DNA of 64,000 bases from Macrothele yani (GCA_039090855.1 CM077024.1:61279594-61343593), one strand, 5' to 3'; positions 31,964 through 43,779 are shown, counted from the first letter of the stretch. A program made the numbers and translations. Notes: generated by a model from the sequence alone, not told the origin.

Positions 31964-31994
<31 letters not shown>
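31761..31994 (+). mobile_element. SINE family A, full-length reference copy
   Basis: Complete unit: tRNA-like head GGCCGCCCCGGTGGCGCAGT, GGTCTAAGGCGTTGGCCTCT, B box GGGTTCGAATCCCGGTGAGG, then the family body and a ~29-nt A tail. Flanked by an exact 10-11-bp duplication (A)TGTAGGAGGT. The head resembles tRNA-Leu/Ser-like sequences with an extended variable region (inference). This is the best copy for defining the family in this window. Confidence 0.92.
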
Positions 31995-31996
<2 letters not shown>

Positions 31997-32701
31997 TAGG
32001 AGGTGCTGTTTAACGTGCCCGGTACAAACGCTAGTTGTGTATGGGAGTAATAGCTGATCGCTCCCCACACCAGGAGACCAGGTGTTAGCCCTGTGTGTCG
32101 CTGTCAGATGCAAGAAGGGTGGAGACGCGCCCCTGTGCGTCTGCGAACACGCATACGGCCATCGGAGGCCCCCAAGCAGAATCTGCTTTCATTGCTGAAC
32201 ACGACAGATCGCCATTGCGTTCTCCAGTGCAGATGTTGGTGTAACCACTGCAGCCGTTCCTGACGGTGGACTGGAGTCAGAGATACACATGCCAGAGGCA
32301 CACGTGCACGTAATCCTGAATCCAGTAGACGGTTGCGGATTGTTCGCACAGTCACCTCAGGTGCTACGGCAGCTCGGATTTGCGTCACAGTGGATGTTCT
32401 GCTTCACAACGCCGCTCTTCTTATGCGTCGATCGGTCCGCTCATCAGTCCGTCTGTGACTCTCGGTTCCATGTCTTCTCGTGTGGGAAGTTCCTCGGACC
32501 ATCTACGCCACCATCGTACCACCACCGATACTTCCCGTCCAATTTGTTCCGTAATACGACGATACGACCACCCCGCCTCGCGGAGTCCGACTAGACGACC
32601 TCGCTCAAAGTCCGATAACTGCTGAAATCGTACACGTCTTCCATGTCCAGGCATTGCAGGGTCTTCGCACGTGTCCGTACGCCGACGACTGATTACATTC
32701 A

Positions 32702-33015
32702 GATCAGATCAGATGTAGAGGATTTTAGGAAGGGACTGTCTGACCCCAGGTCTTGAACAACCCTTAGAAATAGGTAGCTAGGAGATTTGGGCTAGAGTGC
32801 CCGATAGGAAAGTGACACGGAAGCGAGGTGGGAAAGGGGGAGGAAGATGCCCTTATTTATTACCGGGGGCCAGTACCCGGGGTCCGACGGCTTAACGTGC
32901 CCATTAGACGCACGGCGGGTATTTAGTGGTTCGAACGTTCGTACCTGCCCAGGATCGGACCTGAGGTCATCTCCGTGGCAGTCACGAACGCTGACCACTA
33001 AACCACCCGCGGCCT
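32702..33015 (-). mobile_element. SINE family B, full-length copy
   Basis: Minus strand: tRNA-like head CCGCGGGTGGTTTAGTGGTC, then GTACGAACGTTCGAACCAC, TAAATACCCGCC, GGGCACGTTAAGCCGTCGGA, TAAATAAGGGCAT, the 'AGACCTGGGGTCAGACAGTC' tail and CATCTGATCTGATCTG end. Flanked by an exact 15-bp duplication GACTGATTACATTCA (32687-32701 and 33016-33030). It lies in the 5' region of the Tc1. Confidence 0.92.
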
Positions 33016-33155
33016 GACTGATTACATTCACTTTGCCGTACTCCTTAAATACCACCGACGCTAATTTGCATATTATGCCGTGCTGTGGCGTAAGCGCTCA
33101 CCGGTTGGTCCCGAAATTAACATCACTTTGTCCTGTCGAGAATTTTCATGCTCGT

Positions 33156-36100
33156 AAATCTTGGGGAAATTGATCACTTCGCTGGGATTTACGAAAAATA
33201 TAAAATGTTAGAAAATAAATAAAATACATAGAATGAAAATTCGCAACAGTCCACGTTTCAAAATTGTGTTTGGAAGAGGCAGTGAGGTAAGGGAATAAAT
33301 GGCCATATTGATTTATTTCACAGCCCTGACCAAGCAAACAGAATTTCTTAAAAGAAAGGGAAATAATAATCATTGAACTTCTTTTTTCTTTTCGCTTCAT
33401 TTATTTTTACTTTAGTGAGTTAAATAAGAAAAAAGGAAAGAAAAAGAGGACAGCATCAACCCCTTTTAGAAAACAAAATTATTCGTAGTAATCACGGAAT
33501 GAAGGGAAAGCATTTTTATAAAATTGTGAGAAAAGAAAATCTTTCAGTCCTCCATTTTAGTTAGGAGTTTAGTGGCCCTGAAAAGTGTTGCAGAAATGCC
33601 TCTTCAGGCCAACGACAAATCTATTTTTAGCTAAACAGCATGCAGGAGGTTGCATGGTCCCCCTATGCTGAGGGTTACAGCATTTTCCCCCTTTGCTTAC
33701 GTGTGAAGGTCAGAGTGTCACCCCTGGCTTGCGTGGGAGAAATATTCCGTTGGGAAGCCGTTGGTTACCAGGGGGAGAGTCTTGGCCAATGGGGAGACAG
33801 CTAGAGGTCAAAGGTTGCTGAGAGGCGTTCCGATTTCTCACAGAGACCGTTTTTTTTTTTTGAAGAACGGAGTGAAAATGTGACTTTGCCGTCGCCTCAT
33901 GGCGGGAGGGATGGAGACCAACCTTATTATCTCATTTACCGGAAATGTAATGTTCTCTGATGCATCCGAGCTTCAGTTAAAAAGAAAAAAAGAAAAATTG
34001 ACACACCGGCTGAAAAACGTGGACGGCCGAGCTTTCTCCCCGCCTTTTCTGTGGTGGGAAGATGACCCACGGGAGAAAAAAATTCCGGGAAACTTTGGGT
34101 CTAGGTAACTTGCTCCATCGGGCCAGATGATGATGACAGTCATTGCCGACTATGAAATAATTCCCGTTGCTGGAAGACCCCTGAGAACTGCAAAGAGGAG
34201 GACGACGCCAGAAGGTCTTCCCCTGGAAATTCCGCTGACTTCCAGTGTGTCCCCGGGTCAGAAAGAAGATGGCGGGCCTGGTCACCTAAGTCTTCGCTCC
34301 TGGGCCCTGAGAGATGAGTAGCAACTGAAAAGCCAAAAATAATATTTGACAAGCCTAGTGTGGGCAAGCTCTTTACCATTCCCTAAGGACTGGGGGTAAG
34401 TTTTATTTCATTCTCCACTTCAGAGGCAAGATATATATCAGGTCGTCAAAATTCGCCTAGAAGTGCCATCAAGAACTCGAAAAGTCTTTTTTCTCCAAAA
34501 TTTAGGACACTTTCGAATTCTCACATTCATCTATGTGAGCGGTTTGTTCAATATATTCAATCTACTAAAATCACTATTCTTAAATTATAAGTTTTTTTTT
34601 GTAACGAAGAAGTTTGAATCGAAATAGTTTTTTTTTCTCTTTTGGCATTTTAAATATTATGCTGTGGTCTCTTTGAAATTATGAAACAAGTGGGCTTTGA
34701 AATGGGGGCTGTCGGAAAAAGATATTACAAAGAAAGAAAAAAAAAGGGGGAGTTGTAAATGCTTTCATTCATGTTTTTTTTTTTTTTTTTTTTGTATTTT
34801 AGTGTTCTGGTGTGCTTAAGGAATGAAACCACATGGTTTAATGTTAGGCTGTTTAAATAAATTTCATGTTATTTTCTGTGTATAGGTATTAGAAAAAAAC
34901 AAAACAAAGAAGGGAAGTGTATAATTTTCTGGGTCATGTAGTGATAGATGATATAATAAATATATTAAGATATTTTGGAACGAACAACCTTTCAGACCAG
35001 TATTTCTCTTAAGAAAAATTTAACTCATTTTGTGCTCAGTGATTTCTGGTATTTGTGAAAAACAATTTGTATTTATGAGCTTAGTGTAGGTGCCATTTAG
35101 TCATGTAATTGAGAATTTTTCTTGTAGGATGATTATTATTATGGTTTGTTGCTTTAGTAAATTTAAGTGCAAAATTACTTTTTAAAATTTTTGTAGTAGT
35201 GAGGGCTAATTTCTAGTTTCAGCCCGTGGATTGAAAAAACAGATTTTTATGGGGGAAAGAATATATGAATGGGCATACAAGCAGATATGGGGCATATGTA
35301 TAGTATGACTGAAAAGAACCCGAATGGCTGTTGTGTTTCTTCAAGAAGTGATGATTTTTCAGGAAAAGGGTGATTTTGAAGTATGGTGATTTATAGAGTT
35401 TTCTGGAAATAAAGTAAGATTTCGTATAGTGTGTCAAGTATGGTGTTATTGAGCTTTCTGGGAAATGAGTGGTACAGTGTGTTCCTGGAAAATAAAGATA
35501 AGTGATTTTCTGGGAAATAAAGACATGAAATGAGTTCCTGGGAAAATAGAGATATGAAGTGTGTTCCTGGGAAAAATAGGATATGAAGTAATTTTCTGGG
35601 AAATAAAGACATGAAATGAGTTCTTGGGAAAATAGAGATATGAAGTGTGTTCCTGGGAAAAATAGGATATGAAGTAATTTTCTGGGAAAAAAGGTGATGC
35701 GTTGAATTTTCTGGAAATAAGGATGGTGAGTTAGCTTTCTGGAAAATAGATGATGAGATATTTTGGGGGCAAGTGAACTCTTGTGGGATACTTTACTCTA
35801 TGTGGACATGCCTCGGGTCTGAAAGGGTGCATGAGACAAATTGGGGGATTTGTTTCCTGCCCGAGTAAGCTCGTTGGCCCATAGGAGGTGGTTCCTACGA
35901 AAGAATGATGTGAGTTGTCCCAAAATCAGAGTGAAAGAACAGTAAAGGGTTAGGTCGCACTTTGCTCCACTACACTGTATAGGCTGGGAATGGATTCTCG
36001 ACCCATTCTCGCTTTCAGACTCAAACTTTGTTGTTCTTCCTGTAAAATCGTGTTTTTTTCTGGAGATCTGGGACTCATTGGTTGAGATGATTGTTTGGTT

Positions 36101-37347
36101 TTAATGCCCGAGTTGGTCACTACATGAGTGCCTGTAGATTGGAAAACTTATGCTATGGAATTTTGAAAAGTTGGATTTTTATGATGATAGTGTAAATTAA
36201 GATTCCTTTGGCAGTGTAGCAAATTAAGGATAACTTTTGAGTAAATTGAATTAGGTATCTAGTGTATTAGGGTTTTGTAGGGTGTATAAAATGGGTTGAG
36301 TATCCGGTAATGCTAGATATGTTGAGTGTAAGACAAATGTTGATTTAAGACAAGGTTGTTGATTTTAAGACAAATTTTCCTGGAAGTGTAGAACCTGGTA
36401 TAAAATAACTTTTCATTATACGTAAAATTTTGGCAGTTGTTATGGTAGTTTAAAATTAAAAGTAGATTCAGAAATCTGGTCTGAGAAGGTTGCTTCGAGG
36501 GAATTAATTAGAACAACATAGTGTACACATAGGCATATAAAATTTCTTTTTCGAGAGAGAGTGAGAGATATTTTCACTTCAAATACTTAAGTTGCACACC
36601 ATGTTAAATCAAGTGTTGATGCTGTGAAATTCAATGGAATTCTGGTGTTTATTATTTTTATCAGTAGTGTGCCTTGTGCAAGATTTATATTTTCACCACT
36701 AAGCTGTCAGCCGCTTATTTTGATTAGGCCCAGTGGCCAGGTATAAAATCTGTGACCTACAAAATTTAACTTGTTAAGTTTTTAAAATAAATATAGGCCA
36801 AGTGATCTTTCAAAAACTTAAACCTTAGTGCAGTGAAGTTTTAGATATTTCGGTGTGAATTTTCATCACATGTTTCAAATGCATCCCCCTCAGCAGTGGC
36901 TGAGGTGAGGAAATAAATCTTAGGTTATTGTGGTAAAATCAGTGTCTTGTCCTTACCATTATATTTGACTTCACCACCTCCAAAAGTTATTTACACGTGT
37001 ACATTGTATACAATTAAATTTCAGTGTTTACAAATTTGGTACACATGTAAACAATAGTCACCATTTCTTCCACTTCCAGGTGTATCTACTCATCAAACAC
37101 AAACAACGCAAACAATACAATAGTAACTTTTGGGAGTTTTCAAATTCAGTGGTGAATTTTATTTTCTGAGTTATGTTTCATGGTCTTAGTCAAAATTTCA
37201 GTTTTGTTTCAAAATGCATCCACCCATCTCCCAAATTTCAATATTCTGTAATTTACATATAACTTTCAATGTTAGCATAAACAATCTTTAATACCCCAAA
37301 CTTCTATATAACAACACCTACGTAAACTCGACACCATTAACATATGT
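33156..37347. mobile_element. 4.2-kb unidentified insertion
   Basis: Lies between AATTTTCATGCTCGT (33141-33155) and AAATTTCATGATCGT (37348-37362), a 15-bp duplication with two mismatches, just inside the right TIR of a Tc1. The content is unlike the neighbours: a GC-richer segment (33550-34330) with short frames lacking motifs, then AT-rich DNA with T- and A-runs, a tandem repeat (35390-35760), and a late AATAAA (about 36911). No RT, transposase, integrase, LTR pair or tRNA-like head is visible. It could be a processed non-coding RNA copy, the 3' part of a LINE, or a large non-autonomous element. Identity unknown. Confidence 0.5.
35390..35760. repeat. tandem repeat, ~30-bp subunits with an 86-bp higher-order unit
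   Basis: Subunits built on TTCCTGGGAAAATAGAGATA and TTTTCTGGGAAATAAAGACA alternate. The pair ATTTTCTGGGAAATAAAGAC starts at 35505 and again at 35591, an exact 86-bp higher-order period that is nearly identical between the two copies. Confidence 0.85.
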
Positions 37348-37649
37348 AAATTTCATGATCGTCCGCCAATTCCTTTTTAGTGTTCTTTTTTCACTTTCCG
37401 CCAGTGTAAATAAACCACACCGAGTGTAGGGAATTGGTGTAGTGGTACGAACGTAAGATGATTTACTGTTTGAATTTGGACTCCATGTTATCTTGATATG
37501 TGTATGCTGATTAGTTTTGGGTACGGGATTGATAATGTGATTCGATCTACCAAACTCTTTTAGTTATTCAGAGAAGAATTGTGTTGGTGTTTGAAAACTA
37601 AAAATCAACAATTAGAAAGCCAAATAAAAAAAAAATTTGTAAGTTCAAT

Positions 37650-39020
37650 CATCGTCAAAAAAATTGTTGCACCCAGTAGGAAGCAACCGACAGGAATGAA
37701 ACTTGTTGGTTGGTAGGTTTGACATTGTGACACATGCAAATGATTCAAGTATCGCGCTAGGGCAGCGCATGTGATGCAAGCAAGGAGGGATCGTAGCGCT
37801 GTGCCTGACCGGCTATATAAGGTCGTTCCGTTGCGCGTGCTTGTCATTCTGACTCATGCTGTTGTGTTGGTTGCATTCTTTGCAAGTGAAGAATGCCTCG
37901 GAGAAAAATTCGGAAGCAATGCGAGCAGATGGAGGAGTTCGAGAGGAGCCGCATCGTCGGGCTTTGGTAAACGGGGTGGTCTTATCGCCGTATGGTGCGC
38001 AATACCGTTCGTGCGGATATCCCCATAGCACGCTGTTGGCGGCAGTAGATACAACAAAACACCCAGCAGCGCAGAAATGGTCTTTGATACCTAGACGAAC
38101 CACGGAGAGAGAGGACCGACGGGTTGTCCGACATGGGCGAAGTGACCCAACAGCCACGACTGCGGATATTCAGCGAGCAGTGTTGCCCTCCATACATCAT
38201 CCGATTAGTGCCAGCACCATTGGCAGATGCTGCACGACGTAGGCGTACACGCACCCAAACCGTTACGACGACTGCCCTTAGCAACAGTGCATCGTCGCCA
38301 AAGACTGCAATGGTGTCGTGCCAGACTGTCATGGAGCCGCTCAGAATGGCAGCGAGTGATCTTCAGGAACGAGCTTTTGTCTTGGAGGAGACGACCGACG
38401 AATCCATGTATGGAGGCACCGTGGTAAGCTCTAAGATGAACGGTTTGTTGTCGAGCGTCACACATCCAGAAGGCCTGGTGTCATGGTGTGGGATGCAACT
38501 GTCCACGATGCCAGATCACCTTTTGTGTCCATTGCAGGCACTTTGATAGCCCAACGTTACGTTAATGAGGTCTTGCAACCAGTGGCCCTACCTTTTCTGA
38601 AAGCCCACTCGGTTATGATTTTCCAACAGGACAACGCTCTTTAGCATACTGCTGATGTCCCGTGAGCTTGCCTTCAAGGCAATTACACTCTGCCACGGCC
38701 AGCCACATCACCAGACCCATCGCCGATTGAAAATGTGTGGGATGCTATTGGGCGCGCTATCTACACTCCACCGCTACCGCTCAATCTGCAGGAACTGCAT
38801 GAGGAGATTCAAGCTGCATTGGATAGCTTATCGCAAGACACCATTAGGAACTTGTACAACTCTATGCCGAGACGTCTAACATGCTGTGTGAGAAAACATG
38901 GCGGCCCAACACCATACTGGGAGACACTACTTATTTGTGTGAGCTCAATAAATATTGCCCATGCCCATATCTTTTCGGAGGAAAGGAATGGTAACCTTTA
39001 CTTTCCTCTAGAATAGAATT
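37650..39020 (+). pseudogene. Tc1-like transposase, degenerate
   Basis: Begins with MPRRKIRKQCEQMEEFERSR (about 37893-37952) and WSYRRMVRNTVRADI, the usual Tc1 N-terminus. The middle shows HRRQRLQWCRARLSWSRSEW and VIFRNELLS (first-Asp motif lost) around 38300-38400. The C-terminus has SPIENVWDAIGRAIYTPPLP (glutamate present, about 38720-38770), LQELHEEIQAALDSLSQDTI and PRRLTCCVRKHGGPTPYWE. Frameshifts and stops separate the pieces. The left TIR is probably near 37650 (GTCAAAAAAATTGTTGCACC); no convincing right partner was found. Confidence 0.75.
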
Positions 39021-39088
39021 GCACATTGCAATCCGACACGTCCTTCTGGGTGCTACTATTTTTTTTTGATGGTGAGTGTATATATATA

Positions 39089-40335
39089 CATATGAAAGAT
39101 ACCAGTACCAGAGTTCTTCCAGTCCTTCCAGCAGAAGTTACACATGCAATCAAGAACATGAAGCGGGGAAAAGCTCCAGGAGAAGATGGAATTACTGTAG
39201 ACATCATACAAGAAGCAAGTAGAGAAATCGAAACAGTACTCGCCCAAATTTTCACTCGATGCCTTAATGAAGGGAAAATTCCTGAGGATTGGAACAACGC
39301 TGCAATGATCTTGCTACATAAAAAAGGTGACATTGAAGATCTCAGGAACTATAACAGACCTATCAGCCTCCTATCAGTGGTTTATAAAATCTTCACTAAA
39401 GTTCTTTCACACCGCTTAAAGGTGACACTGGACATGGCTCAACCGAGAGAACAAGCTGGATTCAGAAGTGGCTACAGCACAATAGATCATATCCACGTAC
39501 TGAGAGAACTAATTGAAAGAGCGAGGGAATATGAACTTCCATTGTGCATGGCTTTTATCGATTGGGAAAAGGCCTTTGATTCGGTGAAATCATCAGCAGT
39601 TACAATGGCTCTGAAATCCTGCGGTATTGAAGATGCGTACATTAATATTATTAATAACATCTATGAAAATGCAAGTGCAAAGATTCGGCTGTTTGAAAAT
39701 ACAACACACATAAAAATTGGAAAAGGAGTGAGACAAGGTGACACCATATCTCCGAAGCTCTTTAATGCCACATTGGAAAATGTCTTTCAATCACTGAACT
39801 GGGAAAACAAAGGGATAAAGATTAATGGAGATTATCTAACCCACCTTCGTTTCGCTGATGACATAGTCATTTTTGCAACTACCCCATCAGAGCTGCAGAG
39901 TATGATCCAGGAACTTGCTGACAAGAGTAAAGAAGTGGGATTAAAAGTGAACTTTCAGAAGACAAAAGTGATGTTCAATGCTTTTACAAGAAATGAAGAT
40001 TTATTGATTGATGGATAAAAGCTGGAGATAACAGACACGTACGTTTATCTTGGACAGCAGATATCAAGTGAGGGTCACATTGATGAAGAAATTAATCGGC
40101 GTACAAAACTTGCCTGGAGAGCTTTTGGAAGAAACAGCATAATTTTCAAGAGCAATATGCCATTATGTCTTAAAAGAAAAGTATTTGATCAATGCATCCT
40201 TCCAGTGCTTACGTATGGTGCAGAGACGTGGACCGTAACTAAAAGAGACGTACAAAGGCTACAGACAACTCAAAAAGCATGGAGAGGTGCGTGCTTGGTG
40301 TAACCAGGAGCGATAAGAAGAGGAACTCGTGGATC
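39089..40335 (+). pseudogene. RTE-type LINE reverse transcriptase, 5'-truncated
   Basis: Open from 39089 to 40018, then one in-frame stop and continuing homology. RT landmarks: AIKNMKRGKAPGEDGITVDI, NYNRPISLLSVVYKIFTKVL, REQAGFRSGYSTIDHI, CMAFIDWEKAFDSV (catalytic Asp), GVRQGDTISPKLFNATLENV and RFADDIVIFA (FADD). After the stop: VYLGQQISSEGHIDEEINRR, RRKVFDQCILPVLTYGAETW and RLQTTQKAWRG. This order is characteristic of the RTE clade. The endonuclease domain is absent (5' truncation). The window's RTE is recent enough that one frame of 310 codons is intact. Confidence 0.88.
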
Positions 40336-40635
40336 CGAAAAATGACAAGAGTGGAAGACATCATGATCAGAGTTAAATCCCTGAAATGGCAATGATCTGG
40401 GCATATTGCCAGAACGACAGACCATCGATGGACAGCCGAAACTTTAAATTGGATTCCAAGGGACAGGAAAAGACCCATAAGAAGACCACATGGGAGATGG
40501 GTGGATGAAATTCGAAAGTATGCGGGAGTGACATGGAGGAGACTGGCACAAGACAGACCGATGTGGAGGAAACTTGGGGAGACCTTCGTCCAGCAGTGGA
40601 TTGATAATGGTTGACAATGATGATGATGATGACAT
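40336..40635 (+). mobile_element. RTE LINE C-terminal region and TGATGA-type 3' end
   Basis: Frame-shifted remains of the RTE tail (RMTRVEDIMIRVKSLKWQ-like, RPHGRWVDEIRKYAGVTWRR, AQDRPMWRKLGETFVQQWID) are followed by GGTTGACAATGATGATGATG. Short TGA-rich 3' repeats instead of poly(A) are typical of RTE elements. Confidence 0.8.
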
Positions 40636-40689
40636 CTATCTATGTATGTATCTATCTACCTCTCTCTATATATATAGATAGATATACAC

Positions 40690-40733
<44 letters not shown>

Positions 40734-40736
40734 TTT
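40618..40736. repeat. compound microsatellite
   Basis: (GAT)n from the RTE tail passes into (CTAT)/(GTAT) repeats, then (TA)n and (GA)n. Confidence 0.9.
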
Positions 40737-40754
40737 TATTAGATTAATAGGTAT

Positions 40755-40945
40755 CTGGGGGTAGTTGTTCGAGATGAGTCTGATATCCACTCCCAACAAA
40801 TAAGGCATCGGTGCTGTGGATGTCTTACTCGTACGAAGCTGTGTCCCTCCCTTCCCTGGAACCAGTGGACTTAAATTAGGGACGGCGACTGCTTACAGAA
40901 CAAAGAAGTGCATTTGGTCGTCTTTAAACCCCGAAGTAAACAAAA
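40755..40945 (+). mobile_element. SINE family A, degenerate
   Basis: Keeps GGTGCTGTGGATGTCTTACT, CCCTCCCTTCCCTGGAACCA, TTAAATTAGGGACGGCGACT and GCTTACAGAACAAAG..GGTCGTCTTTAAACCCC in family order. The head is largely unrecognisable except GAGATGAGTCTG. Confidence 0.7.
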
Positions 40946-40984
40946 TGGAATTATTTGATAACCATCCATTCTTCCTCCACGGAG

Positions 40985-42790
40985 ATCTTGTGTAGTAGGA
41001 ATAAGGAGATATTGAACATCAGCCTAATGTGTTACCATAAGAACACGTCCAGTGTATTCAAATCTAGAGGGTTTGAAGGCGATGTAGTAGGCCCACCTCT
41101 GCCAATCCAACGAGCGGGATAAGTACCACTGGGATGTTCCTAATCAGTGAGGCTAAAATGCTCTGACGTCCCATCTTGCATGAACCACGTTCAACACAAA
41201 TTTAACAGCTTGCATCAGTGCAGGTAGTTCTACTGCGAACAAATGCGTGTATTGCTGCGCTCTGGGACTTAGTAGCAAAAATTGAGGATTAGTCAAATAG
41301 ACATTGAATATTAATAAGGTTTAAAAAGTTTGTGATAGCTGCGATTGTAGTAGTTGTAACTGTAGCTGTAAAGCTTACGTGCTTACGTTGCTTAACCCTT
41401 TAAGTTGCCGATGTACCTAAAACAAGTGGTGCCCAAAATTTTGTGGGGTCTCTAAATAAAATTGCTTACATGGCGGCCGGGTTTCACGAAAGCTTCACGA
41501 AAAGGAGTAATTCGTTTCCCCCTCTCATTTCAGCAATATCAGCCATACACTAGTCGAAGATAATAAGCGCACCGTTCTGATCTTTTATTGTCTGCTCCAT
41601 AACCCAAGCCATAATGAGGAAGTCCTTCTCTTCTCCATGACACAAGGCAGTGATGGGAACCATGCAACAGGGTAGAAACATGTGACTCAATCATCTCTGC
41701 TTTCTTTGGATCGCCGCCGTTGTCATAGAAATTTTAGCAGGCAATCAGTCAGAAAGGATTAGAGTCAATCCTCCCCCTAAGCGACCACTTTTAGTTACAA
41801 AGCTAAGTGAAAAACAGTGCATTCTGACACTCAGGTTCACTCCTTCCAGTAGGGTTTGGAAAACTTCTTAGAAAGCGAATATATTCGTTCGAGCTCATTT
41901 CGTCCGATTTTGCTAACCCCGAGTTAATTCTTTCGACCCGGTTAAAGGGCTTTAAGCTATGATCTAGTGAACATAAATATTACACGCTTGTAAATACAGA
42001 AAAAGGTTAGCTGTCAAGGTAGGGAATGAATCATCATAATATACTTACTTGATTCCACATTTATTTGTTCTTTACTAGTACTGCATTACAGTGGAACACG
42101 CTATTCAGAAGATGAACTTATAGGCTTTAAATCATATAAAAATCGCATCGAATTTCCTCTATAAAAAAGCAATTCTATCTGCCGTTAACTCGAAAATAAT
42201 TACTATGAAGACTCTAAATCAAATGCACCTATCGTCGACAAGATCTTATTTCAACTCAAATCTTCTACTATAATATTTTATGGTTTATTGACCTTTTCCC
42301 AATGTCAACTTCGGAAACTCATCGTGGAAACTAATGTGTTGTAAAGTCAGAAAAAGTTTAACGAGAAGAAACTAAATTTACATGAGAACGCAAAATCTCA
42401 ATAGGAGAGTTAAATAAAGGCATACGTCACATAATGATCAACGATATCAGTCCAAAATATTTTAATAAAACATCTGCCGGTCCCATAACTGAATTACTGC
42501 ATGAGGATTTTCACGTAGCCATTGGTGAATGTTATGAAAATTAATAATGAGGTCACCTACGAATCGTGATTCATCGGTGAAAAGCACATAATGCGGAAAA
42601 CCAGGAGCAACACACAGCTGCAGAATCAGTTAAGTAAACACGGTTCGTGGATGACAATCGGCTGATGCCGGATAACGGAGAGATTTACGCGTGATATCGG
42701 TAAAGTTGATTCTCGTGAAAAATTCTCCATACAGTTGTACGTGAAGCACCTACGTATGCTGCTCAATTAAGAACACGATACATTAAATAG
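40985..42790 (-). pseudogene. mariner-like transposase, split and degenerate
   Basis: Minus strand: ASRTTVWRIFHENQLYRYHV (about 42690-42760), then VLFTDESRF and INFHNIHQWLRENPHAVIQL (about 42490-42590). After a ~1.2-kb gap of unrelated DNA it continues with a WFMQDGTPEHFS-like second-Asp motif and IPVVLIPLVGLAEVGLLHRL (about 41060-41190, decayed WIGRGGP region). These are landmarks of one mariner/IS630 subfamily in the correct order. Each part has stops. Confidence 0.6.
41260..42465. other. unassigned insert between the two mariner pieces
   Basis: About 1.2 kb with no recognisable frames or terminal repeats. Position suggests that it was inserted into the mariner-like element, but I cannot define its ends. 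Confidence 0.35.
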
Positions 42791-42794
42791 CCTC

Positions 42795-43020
42795 CTGGTA
42801 AAAGGCATCGGAAGATTTTGAATCGGTTTCTTTTAAGCAATTGTACAGAGAAAAATAGACTTTCAATTTAATAGTATGTGCATTTCTGCCTTCCTAGCGG
42901 CGAGGTTATGCATCGGAAAGAGACCAAAACGAATATATCGTTGTTCTCCCAGTTCGGGCTTCTGACTGCAAAAATATTTTTTCAGATCGGACTGATAGTT
43001 ACGGAGATGTGATGTCCACA
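42795..43020. repeat. CCTAGCGG tandem-array segment, left part
   Basis: Contains TTTTGAATCGGTTTCTTTTA, CTTCCTAGCGGCGAGGTTATGCATCGG (read in pieces) and AGATCGGACTGATAGTTACGGAGAT, blocks shared with the array at 44897-48262. It is separated from that array by a SINE and a mariner. Confidence 0.65.
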
Positions 43021-43027
43021 GAAGAAC

Positions 43028-43255
43028 GGGCCGCCCTGGTACAGCAGTGGTCTAAGCACTAGCTTATGACCATTCGTCCGAGATGAGTCCGTGTTCGAAT
43101 CCCGGTGAAGCACGGATGTTGTATTTGTCTTACAGTACTGGCTCTGTCTCTTCTCTGGAATAAGTGGCGCTAAATCAGGGACGTGCAGCTGCTTATAGGC
43201 CATTGAGTTGTTCACGGTTGTCACCAAACCCCCAATATAAACAAAAATTAAAAAA
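43028..43255 (+). mobile_element. SINE family A
   Basis: GGGCCGCCCTGGTACAGCAG, TGGTCTAAGCACTAGC, GACCATTCGTCCGAGATGAG, B box GTGTTCGAATCCCGGTGAAG, GTCTTACAGTACTGGCTCTG, AAATCAGGGACGTGCAGCTG, CTTATAGGCCATTGAGTTGT and GTTGTCACCAAACCCC, then an A-rich end. Complete but about 15-20 percent diverged by eye from the copy at 31761. Confidence 0.85.
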
Positions 43256-43779
43256 AGCGACAAGAAAGAAGCCCCTGAATTTTCGGTTCCAATGGCAACT
43301 TTTATGAATCCTTTCTGACGCGAATTAAATATATCAAAGTTATTCAAAGTCAGTGGAATCTGTTAGGAAAACTATCAACCGGGTTTCTAAAATCGATAAA
43401 ACGTCCAGAAATAGAAAGAGCTACTTACTTCCACCAGCAGCTGAAAAGTGTTTTACGAAAATTAACAAATGGCACAAAAAGTTTTTCATACCTATCAGAG
43501 ACAATCAGATTTTCAAATTTAAAAGAAAATATATGTGGGGGTTGTCGTATACCTATCAGAGACAATCAGATTTTACAGTTAAAATAAAAAATATATAAGT
43601 TGTCGGAAACGTCATAAAGTATTTTGGCACTCGTTGGCTGTTGGGTGGTTTTGGAAGTACTAAAGGCATGCGCAGCTCTGTTATCGCTATGGCATTCGGC
43701 AGGTGCCAATTTTATCTGCACTCTAAAAGGAATAGTGAGCAATTAGGTTGATTTGCGGAGATTTGACATCAAGTTGAAG

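Larger units (their letters stand above)
31355..32654 (-). pseudogene. Tc1 transposase interrupted by a SINE
   Basis: Minus strand: MPGHGRRVRFQQLSDFERGR, then an HTH (WSYRRITEQIGREVSVVVRW) and, after a break near 32420, VTVRTIRNRLLDSGLRARVP, HRQERLQWLHQHLHW and the first catalytic motif VVFSNESRF (Asp changed to Asn). The SINE interrupts the middle. The C-terminal part resumes with SPDLSPIEHVWDFIRKRLIR (glutamate intact) and ends ..IAQRDAVHGGSTSY at 31355. A short in-place duplication of a CACCCTGAGTGTATGTTGCG block (31580-31650) disrupts the region before the DLSPIE motif. Not functional. Confidence 0.8.
31190..37406 (-). mobile_element. Tc1-like transposon expanded by three insertions
   Basis: The ends form matching inverted repeats: CACTGGCGGAAAGTGAAAAA.. 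at 31190 and its complement at about 37379-37406, 27 of 28 positions identical, each followed by TA. Tc1-type elements of this kind are about 1.5 kb, yet the repeats are 6.2 kb apart. The excess is explained by a SINE-A (31761-31994), a SINE-B (32702-33015) and a 4.2-kb unidentified insert (33156-37347). The nearly identical TIRs imply that the Tc1 is moderately young. Confidence 0.8.

Noticed and set aside
33899..34379. Overlapping short frames in the GC-richer block of the 4.2-kb insert
   Set aside because: Frames on both strands overlap, have no motifs and no codon-pattern signal I can see; kept as unassigned DNA.
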